DNA of 64,000 nt from NCBI RefSeq assembly GCF_003202205.1, contig NZ_PDOG01000006.1:105068-169067 (forward strand), read 5' to 3'. The position numbers and the translations under genes were made by a program. Within the stretch, counting starts at the first letter, position 1; each line of letters opens with the position of its first letter. This document shows, one piece after another, positions 33,067 to 43,199 of this stretch. The stretch is from Halomonas sp. LBP4. GTDB lineage: Bacteria > Pseudomonadota > Gammaproteobacteria > Pseudomonadales > Halomonadaceae. A model generated the notes under the pieces. That model worked only from the letters and a program-made list of their open reading frames with translations. It searched no databases and had not been told where the DNA came from.

Positions 33067-34140
33067 TCACCCCTCCGTGCGGCCGAGCAGCCCCTGGGGG
33101 CGGATGAGCAGCGTCAGCACCATGAGCACGAACGCCACCGCGGGGCCATAGGTCGGATCGAGAAATGACGTCGACACCTGGTGGGCAATGCCGATGATCA
33201 GCGCCGCACTCAGCGCGCCGTAGGGATTGCCGATGCCCCCCATGATGGTGGCCGCGAACATCGGCAGGAGCAGCCAGAACCCCATCTCCGGCCGGAGCTG
33301 CGAGCTCAGGCCGTACATGATGCCGCCGGCGGCGGCGAGTCCGCCACCGAGCATCCAGGTCCAGGAGATGACGCGCTCGGTGTTGATGCCGCGAATCTGG
33401 GCGAGATGGGGATTGTCGGCGGTGGCGCGCATCGCCTTGCCCATGCGGGTCCATTCGAGCAGGACATAGACGGCGGCGACCAGCACGAAGGCGAGCACGA
33501 GAATGAACAGCTGGTCCGCGCGGACGCGCATGCCGAACGGCAGATAGAGGGCCGGGTTGGCCCGCCCCGGATAGTAGAAGTGGAAATCGGGTCCCCAGAT
33601 GAGATAGATCATGCTGCGCACGAAGAACGCCATCGCCAGCGAGGCCATGGCGAAGAGCACCAGGTGGGCACCGGTGTTGCGCAGCCGCCGATACACCAGG
33701 CGGTCGATGGCGACCGCGACGGCGCCCACCACCGGCATGGCCACGACCAGCGCCACCAGGAACTCGTAGCCGAAGGAGAGCGGGCGCAGCGCCTCGCCCT
33801 GGGGCAGCAGCGGGACCACCGTGTACGCCACGTAGGCGCCCAGGGTGACCAGGGCCCCGTGGGAGAAGTTGGGGAACTTGAGGACGCCGTAGACCAGCGA
33901 CAGGCCGATGCTGCCCAGGGCGATGATACCGCCGAGCATCAGCCCCCAGGCCGTCAGCGCCAGCAGGCGCTGCGCGCTGGCCCCCGCGATCAGGCCGGCG
34001 ACGTACATGGCGATCAGGATCACCACGAAGGTGCCGACCAGGAAGCCGCGCGTGCGGATGAAGGCGCGTAGACGTTCGCCGCGGCGGCGCTCGTCGGCGG
34101 GCAGCCCCTCCCCCGGCTTGCGGGTCTCGGATACGGCCAT
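33067..34140 (-). CDS. LIV-type ABC transporter permease (LivH-like)
   Basis: 357 residues with about nine transmembrane helices. The LivH-type text includes GGIIALGSIGLSLVYGVLKFPNFSHGALVTLGAYVAYT and TRMGKAMRATADNPHLAQIRGINTERVISWTW (the coupling loop). An unusually long basic N-terminus (about 1-30) precedes the first helix. It starts 3 bases after the livF stop, in the order ATPase-ATPase-permease-permease. Confidence 0.95.
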   Translation of the reverse strand: MAVSETRKPGEGLPADERRRGERLRAFIRTRGFLVGTFVVILIAMYVAGLIAGASAQRLLALTAWGLMLGGIIALGSIGLSLVYGVLKFPNFSHGALVTLGAYVAYTVVPLLPQGEALRPLSFGYEFLVALVVAMPVVGAVAVAIDRLVYRRLRNTGAHLVLFAMASLAMAFFVRSMIYLIWGPDFHFYYPGRANPALYLPFGMRVRADQLFILVLAFVLVAAVYVLLEWTRMGKAMRATADNPHLAQIRGINTERVISWTWMLGGGLAAAGGIMYGLSSQLRPEMGFWLLLPMFAATIMGGIGNPYGALSAALIIGIAHQVSTSFLDPTYGPAVAFVLMVLTLLIRPQGLLGRTEG

Positions 34141-34143
34141 CGG

Positions 34144-34851
34144 TCATCCCCCCAGGTAGAGGCGAGCCACGTCGGGGTCGGCGAGCAGTTCCTGGCCCGT
34201 GCCGTCGTAGCGGTTCTCGCCGTTGGCCAGCACATAGCCCCGGTTCGCCATCTGGAGCGACTTCCTGGCATTCTGCTCGACCATCAGCACGGCCAGGCCG
34301 GCGGCATTGATACGGCGAATGTTGTCGAAGATCTCGTCCACCAGCTTGGGCGAGAGGCCCGCCGACGGCTCGTCCAGCAGCAGCAGGTCCGGCTCCAGCA
34401 TGAGCGCGCTCCCCATGGCCACCATCTGGCGTTCACCGCCCGACATCTTGCCCGCGCGCTGGCGCCGACGCTCCCGCAGCCTGGGGAAGAGCTCGTAGAC
34501 CCGCTCCCGGCGTGGCGGGATCTCGCGTTCGTCGAGCAGGTAGGCGCCCATGTCGAGGTTCTCCTCCACCGTCAGGGTGACGAAGACATTGGCGACCTGC
34601 GGCACATAGCACAGGCCGAGGGTGACGATCTCGTGGGGCTTGCGACCGTGGATCGGCTTGTCCCGGTAGGTGATGCTGCCCGACTTCGGGTGCAGCAGCC
34701 CGAAGATGGTCTTCATCAAGGTCGACTTGCCCGCCCCGTTCGGCCCGATCAGCGAGACGATCTCGCCGGCCTCCACCTCCAGGTCGACCTCGTGGAGGAT
34801 CTCCATGTCACCATAGCCGGCGGTGACCCCTTCAGCCTTCAGCAGCGGCAT
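34144..34851 (-). CDS. LIV-type ABC transporter ATPase (LivF-like)
   Basis: 235 residues. Walker A GPNGAGKST (36-44), the C-loop MSGGERQM, Walker B LLLLDEPSAGLSPK and the LivF tail RGYVLANGENRYDGTGQELL are all seen. It energises the importer with the LivG-like ATPase. ATG 34851 overlaps the 3' end of livG by 20 bases. Confidence 0.96.
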   Translation of the reverse strand: MPLLKAEGVTAGYGDMEILHEVDLEVEAGEIVSLIGPNGAGKSTLMKTIFGLLHPKSGSITYRDKPIHGRKPHEIVTLGLCYVPQVANVFVTLTVEENLDMGAYLLDEREIPPRRERVYELFPRLRERRRQRAGKMSGGERQMVAMGSALMLEPDLLLLDEPSAGLSPKLVDEIFDNIRRINAAGLAVLMVEQNARKSLQMANRGYVLANGENRYDGTGQELLADPDVARLYLGG

Positions 34852-35656
34852 ACTGGCCTCCGAGATAGGCTTCCAGGACCCGGGCATCGCGGCGCACCGC
34901 CTCGGGCGGGCCTTCCATCAGGTAGCGGCCCTCGCTCATCACGATCACCGGATCGCACAGGCTCATCACCAGGTCCATGTCATGCTCGATGATCAGGAAG
35001 GTGAGGCCACGCTCGCGGTTGAGCCGCTCGATGTTCTCCTTGAGGCGCCCCATGAGGGTCGGGTTGACCCCCGCGCCGGGTTCGTCGAGCAGGACCAGCT
35101 TGGGATCCGCCATCAGGGTGCGCGCCAGTTCGAGCAGCTTCTTCTGGCCGCCGGAGAGGTTGCGGGCATATTCGTGGGCCAGGTGCGAGAGATCGAGGAA
35201 CGCCAGGACCTCCTCGGCGTGTTGCCGGTGCGCCCGCTCCTGTTCACGCACCAGGCCGGGCCGCAGCAGGTTGGCGAAGAAGCGCTCGCCCGCCTGGCCC
35301 CGGGGCACCAGCATCAGGTTCTCGAGCACCGACATGCTGGCGTGTTCCCGCGGGATCTGGAAGGTACGGCACAGCCCGCGCGCGAAGATCCGGTGCGGTG
35401 GCAGGCCGGTGATGTCCTCGCCATCCAGGTACACGCGGCCGGCCCGGGGTTCGTAGTAGCCGGCCACGACATTGAACAGCGTCGTCTTGCCCGCCCCGTT
35501 CGGTCCGATCAGGCCGGTGATGGTCCCCTGCCCCACCTTCAGCGTCGCCGCATCCAGGGCGCGCAACCCGCCGAAATCCATGACGAGGTTGCTGACCTCC
35601 AGCAGTGGCCTCGCGGCATCGGCGGTGTCGAGTGCTTCCGAGGGTGTGGTCGCCAT
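34832..35656 (-). CDS. LIV-type ABC transporter ATPase (LivG-like)
   Basis: 274 residues. Walker A GPNGAGKTT (51-59), C-loop LSGGQ (167-171), Walker B LVLLDE (187-192) and the LivG-specific RTFQIPREHASMSVLENLMLV and GVNPTLMGRL text. A 17-residue extension precedes the ABC domain. It is the first gene of the four-gene transport operon; no clear promoter was picked in the 152 bases upstream. Confidence 0.96.
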   Translation of the reverse strand: MATTPSEALDTADAARPLLEVSNLVMDFGGLRALDAATLKVGQGTITGLIGPNGAGKTTLFNVVAGYYEPRAGRVYLDGEDITGLPPHRIFARGLCRTFQIPREHASMSVLENLMLVPRGQAGERFFANLLRPGLVREQERAHRQHAEEVLAFLDLSHLAHEYARNLSGGQKKLLELARTLMADPKLVLLDEPGAGVNPTLMGRLKENIERLNRERGLTFLIIEHDMDLVMSLCDPVIVMSEGRYLMEGPPEAVRRDARVLEAYLGGQYAAAEG

Positions 35657-35808
35657 CTACAGCGACTCCGATAAGGAAAACGGGCCTGGAAACCTGACTT
35701 GACGTTAGCAAAGCCCTGCATGGGTGTCGAACGCCGAGCGCGGGCCACCCTGGCACGTCACGTCGAGGAGACCATGCGGGTGATTTCCAAAGAGCACCGG
35801 GGCCGCCG

Positions 35809-36267
35809 TCATGGCGAACGGCACAGCCGGTAGGTGAGTGCCGCGGTGGCACCGAACGCCAGATGTGCGGCGAACGTGATCGGATCACGCACCGCCGCAA
35901 ACCATGGGAACGCAACGGTAAACCCATACAGGTTGACGGCGAACAGCGCGGCGCCGAACAGCATGCCGACGATCAGCCCCGGCAGCAGCCGTCGCCGCAC
36001 GACCAGCATCGCGATGGCGACCCCATACGCGATGGAGAGCGCGAAGTGCACCAGGGTCGCCACCGCGAACACCGGTGCCGCGAACGACGCCGGCGGTGGC
36101 AGCACCTCCCGCCCGAGCACGATCGCGGCCGCGAACCGCGCATCGCGATAGAGTATCTCGGGCAGCGGATGGCCGAATGCCTCCCACAGGACGACCTGTA
36201 TCGCAGTTGCCACGATCCCGGCGGCAATGCCCGCCCCTATCGCGGCGCGCCAATCGATCGATCGCAT
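35809..36267 (-). CDS. Integral membrane protein of unknown function
   Basis: 152 residues, four to five hydrophobic segments (about 8-28, 62-80, 85-108, 115-122 and 128-146). It contains many Ala and Gly and a charged loop with YRDARFAAAIVLG. A family resemblance to small YagU-type membrane proteins is possible but not proven. It is monocistronic, 152 bases from livG on the same strand. Confidence 0.72.
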   Translation of the reverse strand: MRSIDWRAAIGAGIAAGIVATAIQVVLWEAFGHPLPEILYRDARFAAAIVLGREVLPPPASFAAPVFAVATLVHFALSIAYGVAIAMLVVRRRLLPGLIVGMLFGAALFAVNLYGFTVAFPWFAAVRDPITFAAHLAFGATAALTYRLCRSP

Positions 36268-36611
36268 CCGGTCATCCTCCCTATTCAGAGGGTACCCGAT
36301 CGGTGCGATGGGCTCACACGCTAGCGCATCACCGAGGTCGCCGGCTCAAGGGTATTCGGCCACGGCACCGCTAGGCTCGCTTCACGCCCGATTCACCGTA
36401 AATCACTGCATCACGAGAGATGCCGGGGTTGCCTTGTCGAACGCGGGCCGAGGCCCGGCATGCCAAAGCGTGGTGGAGTTCCAGACGTCGCGGGCACCCT
36501 GGCGGGTGCGCACCTGGCGTTACGACCACAGGATGCCGGGGCGTCCCGCTGCGGGTAAACTGGACGCGTCGACCCCCACCCCACTCCCGGAGAAAGGACT
36601 CAGCGCAGACC
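36268..36611. other. Intergenic region upstream of hutC
   Basis: 344 bases with no supported gene; open frames here lack a ribosome binding site and homology. It must contain the hutC promoter. No copy of the TGTATATACA palindrome is present, so hutC does not appear to use that site here. Confidence 0.5.
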
Positions 36612-37328
36612 ATGGGCAGCTCTCCCCCGCTCTACCTGCAGATTCAGCAGCACCTGCTGGAGAAGATCCAGAATGGTGACTGGCCGGCCCATCACCAGAT
36701 TCCGCCGGAGGAGCAGCTGGCGCGGGACTTCGGCGTCAGCCGCATGACCGCCAACAAGGCGATCCGCGATCTGGTGCAGCAGGGCTACCTGACCCGTCAG
36801 CCGGGGCTCGGCACCTTCGTCACCGACCGCAAGGCCGAGTCGTCCCTGGTGGAGGTCCACAACATCGCCGAGGAGGTGCGCAGCCGCGGGCACGACTACG
36901 GCAACGACGTGCTGCGCCGTGAAGCCATCGCGGCCGACGACGAGGTGGCACTGCGCCTCGGGGTGCGCCTCGGTACCCAGGTCTTCCATACGCTGATCGT
37001 GCACCGCGAGAACGGCGTACCGATCCAGCTCGAGGATCGCTACGTCAACCCGCGCTGGGTACCGGCGTATCTCGACACCGATTTCTCCCGCCACACCCCC
37101 AACGAGGTGCTGGTGGCGGCCTGCCCGATCACCGATATCGAGCACGTGGTCGAGGCCGTGCTGGTCGATGCCGCCACCGCCCGCCACCTGGACACCGAGG
37201 TCACCCGCCCCTGCCTGAGCATGATCCGCCGCACCTGGTCCGGCGAGAACCTGATCAGCTATGCGCGGCTGATCCATCCCGGCGAGCGCTACAAGCTGCG
37301 CTCCTCGGTGCATCGCCAGTCATCCTGA
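36612..37328 (+). CDS. hutC: Histidine utilisation repressor HutC (GntR family)
   Basis: 238 residues. An N-terminal GntR winged helix (about 1-70) has PPLYLQIQQHLLEKI, ARDFGVSRMTANKAIRDLV and GLGTFV. A UTRA effector domain follows (about 85-235), with VEVHNIAEEVRSRG and PIQLEDRYVNP. HutC represses hut genes until urocanate is bound. The start ATG 36612 has a distant AAAGGA and could be adjusted. It is separate from the structural genes, with the transporter gene between on the other strand. The likely operators are at 38796 and 39027. Confidence 0.95.
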   Translation: MGSSPPLYLQIQQHLLEKIQNGDWPAHHQIPPEEQLARDFGVSRMTANKAIRDLVQQGYLTRQPGLGTFVTDRKAESSLVEVHNIAEEVRSRGHDYGNDVLRREAIAADDEVALRLGVRLGTQVFHTLIVHRENGVPIQLEDRYVNPRWVPAYLDTDFSRHTPNEVLVAACPITDIEHVVEAVLVDAATARHLDTEVTRPCLSMIRRTWSGENLISYARLIHPGERYKLRSSVHRQSS

Positions 37329-37345
37329 TCGGCCCCATGAAACGG

Positions 37346-37370
37346 CGAGGCCGGGAATCCCCCGGCCTCG
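37346..37370. terminator. Hairpin between hutC and the YjiH-family gene
   Basis: 10-bp stem CGAGGCCGGG (37346-37355) with CCCGGCCTCG (37361-37370) and a 5-base loop, in the gap between convergent genes. T-runs are short, so it is a plausible bidirectional terminator. Confidence 0.72.
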
Positions 37371-37403
37371 CTGCCTCTTGCCCGCTCCGGTTTCCGGTGG
37401 GCA

Positions 37404-38735
37404 TCAGCCACCGGCAGCCGCCAGCGCCAGATAGCCCGCCGGCACCGCCAGCAGCAGGCTCAGCGCCACGCGGATGAACCACACCACCACGATGCGCCCC
37501 ACCGAGATCGGGATGCTGGTGGAGAGGATGCAGGGAATCGACGCCGAGAAGAACAGCACGGAGGAGACCGACACCACCCCGGCGGCAAAGCGCGCCACGA
37601 AGTCGGCATCACTCATCAGCAGCGCCGGCAGGAACATCTCGGCGAGCCCCGAGGCGGACGCCTGGGCCAGTGCCGCCGCATCATCCAGCCCCCAGATGGC
37701 CACGAAGGGGTAGAAGAGCCAGCCCAGCCACTCGAACAGCGGCGTGTACTTGGCGATCACCAATCCCGCGAGGCCCACCGACATGATCGACGGCAGGATG
37801 CTGATCGCCATCACCAGCCCCTCGCGCACGTTGAGGGCCACGCTCCTGGGCAGGCTGGGCGCCTGCTCGGCGACACCGAGGCCGGTGTGCCAGGCGGTGG
37901 AGAGCCGCTTGCCCGGCACCGAGACGGGTTCGCCGTCGGTCTTGCCGTCGTCCATGCGCGACAGCGGCGGCAGCCGCACGGTGATCGCCGTGACCGTGAA
38001 GGTGATCACCAGGGTCAGCCAGAAGTAGAGGTTCCACACGCTCATCAACTCCAGGGTACGCGCCACGATGATCATGAAGGTGGCCGAGACCGTGGAGAAG
38101 CCGGTGGCGATGATCGCCGCCTCCCGCGCCGAGTACTGCCCCCCCTGGTAGACCCGGTTGGTGATCAGCAGGCCGATGGAGTAGCTGCCGACGAACGACG
38201 CCACGGCATCGATGGCGCTGCGCCCCGGGGTACGCCAGATCGGCCGCATCACCGGTTGCACCAGCACGCCGACCAGTTCCAGCAGGCCATAGCTGATCAG
38301 CAGCGCCAGGAAGACCGCACCGATCGGCACGATCAGCCCCACCGGGATCACCAGCTTGTCGAACAGGAAGGGCAGCATGTCCGGCTCATGGAGAAAGGCC
38401 GGGCCCCAGCCGGTCAGCGCCATCAGGGCCACGGCCACCCCGGCGATCTTGAGCACCGTGAAGATGCGCTCGGTGAGGTTGCGCCGCCAGCTTCCCCTGA
38501 GCAGTGGATAGGCGGCGCCCGCCACGATCAGCGCCAGGGCATAGAAGCCGCTGGCATCGCCGAGCAGGCCGCGCGCCCCGGTGACCATGTGGTCCAGCGG
38601 AATGGTGGTACGCCCGGCCAGGGTCACCGGCACGAAGAAGATCAGGATGCCCAGCGCACTGGGGACGAACAGCTTGAGAACCGTGGTGAGTGATGGGCGG
38701 CGGGTGATGTCCGTCGCCTGCTCCTGGCTTGCCAT
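37404..38735 (-). CDS. YjiH-family membrane transporter (nucleoside-recognition type)
   Basis: 443 residues, about ten to eleven transmembrane helices with two Gate-like halves (text FVGSYSIGLLITNRVYQGGQYSAREAAIIATGFSTVSATFM, then SASGLAEMFLPALLM). It fits the YjiH family. GGAGGA precedes the ATG. It is divergent from hutI, with a HutC-type palindrome 60 bases upstream. Involvement in uptake of histidine, urocanate or a related compound is inferred from that site and location; the substrate is not shown by sequence. Confidence 0.88.
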   Translation of the reverse strand: MASQEQATDITRRPSLTTVLKLFVPSALGILIFFVPVTLAGRTTIPLDHMVTGARGLLGDASGFYALALIVAGAAYPLLRGSWRRNLTERIFTVLKIAGVAVALMALTGWGPAFLHEPDMLPFLFDKLVIPVGLIVPIGAVFLALLISYGLLELVGVLVQPVMRPIWRTPGRSAIDAVASFVGSYSIGLLITNRVYQGGQYSAREAAIIATGFSTVSATFMIIVARTLELMSVWNLYFWLTLVITFTVTAITVRLPPLSRMDDGKTDGEPVSVPGKRLSTAWHTGLGVAEQAPSLPRSVALNVREGLVMAISILPSIMSVGLAGLVIAKYTPLFEWLGWLFYPFVAIWGLDDAAALAQASASGLAEMFLPALLMSDADFVARFAAGVVSVSSVLFFSASIPCILSTSIPISVGRIVVVWFIRVALSLLLAVPAGYLALAAAGG

Positions 38736-38795
38736 GGGGGGAGTTCCTCCCTCTCGTTGTGATGTGGAGTGGTGCTTCGCCTGACTGCCTCGCTA

Positions 38796-38805
38796 TGTAT
38801 ATACA
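38796..38805. promoter_or_regulatory. Putative HutC operator near the YjiH-family gene
   Basis: A perfect TGTATATACA palindrome 60 bases before the YjiH-family start. HutC in Pseudomonas binds palindromes of the TGTAnnTACA type. The identical copy at 39027 strengthens the call. Confidence 0.75.
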
Positions 38806-39026
38806 ATAGCTCGTCGAACGATGCCAATCCCGACGCCTCCATCTATCCTATACTTTAGTCGCAACCCGTCGCCTCCCCCTCCTGGCCGCTCGCCGAAGAC
38901 ACCATATTTAGACGATATTTTTCAGTTGGTTGGGTAGTGATAGCGAGATGCCCGAGAGCCGGGTGCCACGGGCCATGTCCGTGCACACCCGTCGCGGGGT
39001 TGACGCCGCCCCGCTCATCCACTAAA

Positions 39027-39036
39027 TGTATATACA
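39027..39036. promoter_or_regulatory. Putative HutC operator near hutI
   Basis: Identical TGTATATACA palindrome 27 bases before the hutI start, just upstream of its AGGAGG ribosome binding site. This would place bound HutC over the 5' untranslated region or promoter. The two sites are 231 bases apart. Confidence 0.78.
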
Positions 39037-39063
39037 AATACAACGCTACCGCAGGAGGCCCCG

Positions 39064-40305
39064 ATGGCAGGCAACCCGAAGCCCCCCAGACTCTGGCGCG
39101 ACGTCGTCCTCTTCGACGGGCACGACACCCGGGCCGAGCCCATGGCCGTCGTCGTCGAGGCTGGCCACATCTCCCGCGTGATGCCGATGACCGAGCTCGA
39201 CCGCGACGTCGCCGCCGGCTGCCGGGAGATGGGGCGCGGCGGGGTGATGACTCCCGGGCTGGTGGACTGCCATACCCACCTGGTGTTCGGCGGCTCCCGG
39301 GCCGACGAGTTCGAGCAGCGGCTGGAGGGCGTCAGCTACGAGGAGATCGCCCGTCGCGGCGGCGGCATCCTCAGCACGGTTCGCGCCACTCGCGCAGCCA
39401 GCGAGGACGAGCTGTTCGCCCAGGCCAGGCCCCGCCTGGAGGCGCTGATGGCCGAGGGCGTCACCACCGTGGAGATCAAGTCCGGCTATGGGCTCACCGT
39501 CGCCGACGAGCTGAAGATGCTGCGGGTGGCCCGCCGCCTGGGTGAGTCCCTGCCGGTGCGGGTGATCACTACCCTGCTCGGCGCCCACGCCCTGCCCCCC
39601 GAGTTCGCGGGCGACAGCGACGGCTATATCGAGCTGGTCTGCCGGGAGATGATCCCGGCGGCGGCCGAGCAGGGCCTGGCCGATGCCGTGGACGTCTTCT
39701 GCGAGAAGATCGCCTTCTCGGTGGCCCAGTGCGAGCGGGTCTTCGAGTCGGCCGCGGCCCATGGCCTGCCCGTCAAGGCCCACGCCGAGCAGCTCTCCAA
39801 CCTGGGCGGCAGCGCCATGGCGGCACGTCACGGGGCGCTCTCGGCGGACCACATCGAATACCTGGACGAGGCCGGCGTGGCCGACCTGCGCGAGGCGGGC
39901 AGCGTCGCGGTATTGCTGCCCGGCGCCTTCCATACCCTGCGCGAGACCCGGCTGCCGCCCATCGAGGCGCTGCGCGCCGCCGCCGTGCCCATGGCCATCG
40001 CCACCGATGCCAATCCCGGCAGCTCGCCGATCTTCAACCCGACGCTGATGCTCAATTTCGCCTGCACCCTGTTCCGCCTCACCCCACGGGAGGCCCTGGC
40101 CGGCATGACCGCACAGGGTGCCCGCGCCCTGGGGCTGCATGAACAGGATGACGGTGGGCACGGCCGCGTCACGGCAGGTGCCCCGGCGGATCTCTGCTGG
40201 TGGGACGCCGAGTCCCCCGCCGCCCTGGCCTATGCGGTGCAGCCCGGCCGCCTGCGTCAACGCATCTTCAATGGGGAGGTGACCCATGACACTGCACATG
40301 CTTGA
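39064..40305 (+). CDS. hutI: Imidazolonepropionase
   Basis: 413 residues. Amidohydrolase fold: metal ligands H70 and H72 in DCHTHLVFGG, RRGGGILSTVRATR (substrate loop), and ATDANPGSSP with the catalytic Asp. It hydrolyses imidazolone-5-propionate to N-formimidoyl-L-glutamate, third step of histidine catabolism. AGGAGG lies 5 bases before ATG 39064. It overlaps hutG by 20 bases and leads the hutI-hutG-hutU-hutH operon. Confidence 0.97.
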   Translation: MAGNPKPPRLWRDVVLFDGHDTRAEPMAVVVEAGHISRVMPMTELDRDVAAGCREMGRGGVMTPGLVDCHTHLVFGGSRADEFEQRLEGVSYEEIARRGGGILSTVRATRAASEDELFAQARPRLEALMAEGVTTVEIKSGYGLTVADELKMLRVARRLGESLPVRVITTLLGAHALPPEFAGDSDGYIELVCREMIPAAAEQGLADAVDVFCEKIAFSVAQCERVFESAAAHGLPVKAHAEQLSNLGGSAMAARHGALSADHIEYLDEAGVADLREAGSVAVLLPGAFHTLRETRLPPIEALRAAAVPMAIATDANPGSSPIFNPTLMLNFACTLFRLTPREALAGMTAQGARALGLHEQDDGGHGRVTAGAPADLCWWDAESPAALAYAVQPGRLRQRIFNGEVTHDTAHA

Positions 40306-41251
40306 CCCCATCGACATGTCCCCCTGGGCCGGCCGAGAGGATCCGGAGCCCAACAGCCTGCGCTGGCACCAGGTCGTCGAGCCCCTGACGGTGGACAGCC
40401 CCGCCGGCGTGGCGCTGCTCGGCTTCGCCTGCGACGCCGGCGTGGCGCGCAACCAGGGCCGCATCGGCGCCGCCGCCGGACCGCGGGCCATCCGCAAGGC
40501 GCTGGCTCCCCTGGCCTGGCACCGCCAGGCGCCGGTCCATGACGCCGGCGACGTGGTCGGCCACGGTCACGGCGGCGACGACGGCATGGAGACCGCCCAG
40601 AAGCGCCTCGCCGAGTGCCTGGCCGCCCTGCTGGCGGCCGGCCATCGACCCATCGTGCTGGGCGGCGGCCATGAGGTGGCCTTCGGCAGCTGGTCGGGGC
40701 TGGCACGCCATCTCGAGGCAGAGGGCGACGAGGCCCCGAGCGTCGGCATCGTCAACCTCGACGCCCACTTCGATCTGCGCGACCCGAGTCACCTGTGCTC
40801 CTCCGGCACCCCCTTCGCCCAGATCGCCGCCGAGTGCCAGACCCGTGGCTGGCCGTTCCGCTACGCCTGCCTGGGCGTGAGCCGCGCCGCCAATACCCGG
40901 GCGCTGTTCGCCCGCGCCGCCGACCTCGAGGTGCTGGTACGCGAGGATCGCGAGATCACCGCGACGAGCCTCGAAGCGATCGCCGCCGAGTTGGACGCCT
41001 TCATCGCCGGGTGCGACCACCTCTACCTGACCATCGACCTGGACGTGCTGCCCGCCAGCGAGGCCCCCGGCGTCAGTGCCCCGGCCTCTCATGGCCTCTC
41101 GCTTCCCCTGATCGAGCGGCTGCTCGAACGGGCGCGCGACAGCGGCAAGCTGCGCCTGGCCGACATCGCCGAGCTCAACCCGAGCTTCGATATCGATGGC
41201 CGCACCGCCCGGGCGGCGGCGCGACTCATCCATCACCTGACGCTGACCTGA
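40286..41251 (+). CDS. hutG: Formimidoylglutamase (arginase family)
   Basis: 321 residues of the ureohydrolase fold. Mn-binding motifs are GGGHE (126-130), NLDAHFD (157-163) and TIDLDVLPAS. It splits formimidoylglutamate to glutamate and formamide (one-step route), in line with the absence of a hutF gene here. Starting within the 3' end of hutI, it is translationally coupled. An alternative, HutF-linked N-formylglutamate deformylase, is a different fold and is excluded. Confidence 0.95.
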   Translation: MTLHMLDPIDMSPWAGREDPEPNSLRWHQVVEPLTVDSPAGVALLGFACDAGVARNQGRIGAAAGPRAIRKALAPLAWHRQAPVHDAGDVVGHGHGGDDGMETAQKRLAECLAALLAAGHRPIVLGGGHEVAFGSWSGLARHLEAEGDEAPSVGIVNLDAHFDLRDPSHLCSSGTPFAQIAAECQTRGWPFRYACLGVSRAANTRALFARAADLEVLVREDREITATSLEAIAAELDAFIAGCDHLYLTIDLDVLPASEAPGVSAPASHGLSLPLIERLLERARDSGKLRLADIAELNPSFDIDGRTARAAARLIHHLTLT

Positions 41252-41320
41252 CACGGCGCATCACGCACTCCCGGCGCCGTCAGCCACCGACGAAGCCTTA
41301 CCACCACGACACGAGAGTCC

Positions 41321-43021
<1,701 letters not shown>

Positions 43022-43039
43022 GAGCACGACCACAAACGT

Positions 43040-43167
43040 CCGGCGCGATGAGCGCCGGGGACAAGGCGTAGCGAGGGTCATTCGCCAGGGATGGCGAATG
43101 TAGCGCCCAGGGACGGGTTCACAGCGCCCTCGCGCAGGCTTGTCGCCGGAATAGCTCATCGCTCTAC
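43040..43167. repeat. Palindrome-rich block between hutU and hutH
   Basis: Two strong inverted repeats: CCGGCGC-GATGA-GCGCCGG (43040-43058) and ATTCGCC-AGGGAT-GGCGAAT (43080-43099). A further GC-rich stretch follows with two AGCGCCC copies (about 43102 and 43123). The layout resembles dispersed REP-like intergenic elements. That it is repeated elsewhere in the genome is inference; there is one copy here. Confidence 0.6.
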
Positions 43168-43199
43168 GCCGCACACACCTTTCTCAGGAGAGCCACTTC

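Larger units (their letters stand above)
38736..39063. other. Divergent promoter region between the YjiH-family gene and hutI
   Basis: 328 bases. It holds two identical TGTATATACA palindromes (listed separately), an AT-rich block around 38905-38945 and a TATACT at 38849-38854 that could be a -10 box. No reading frame is supported. Confidence 0.75.
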
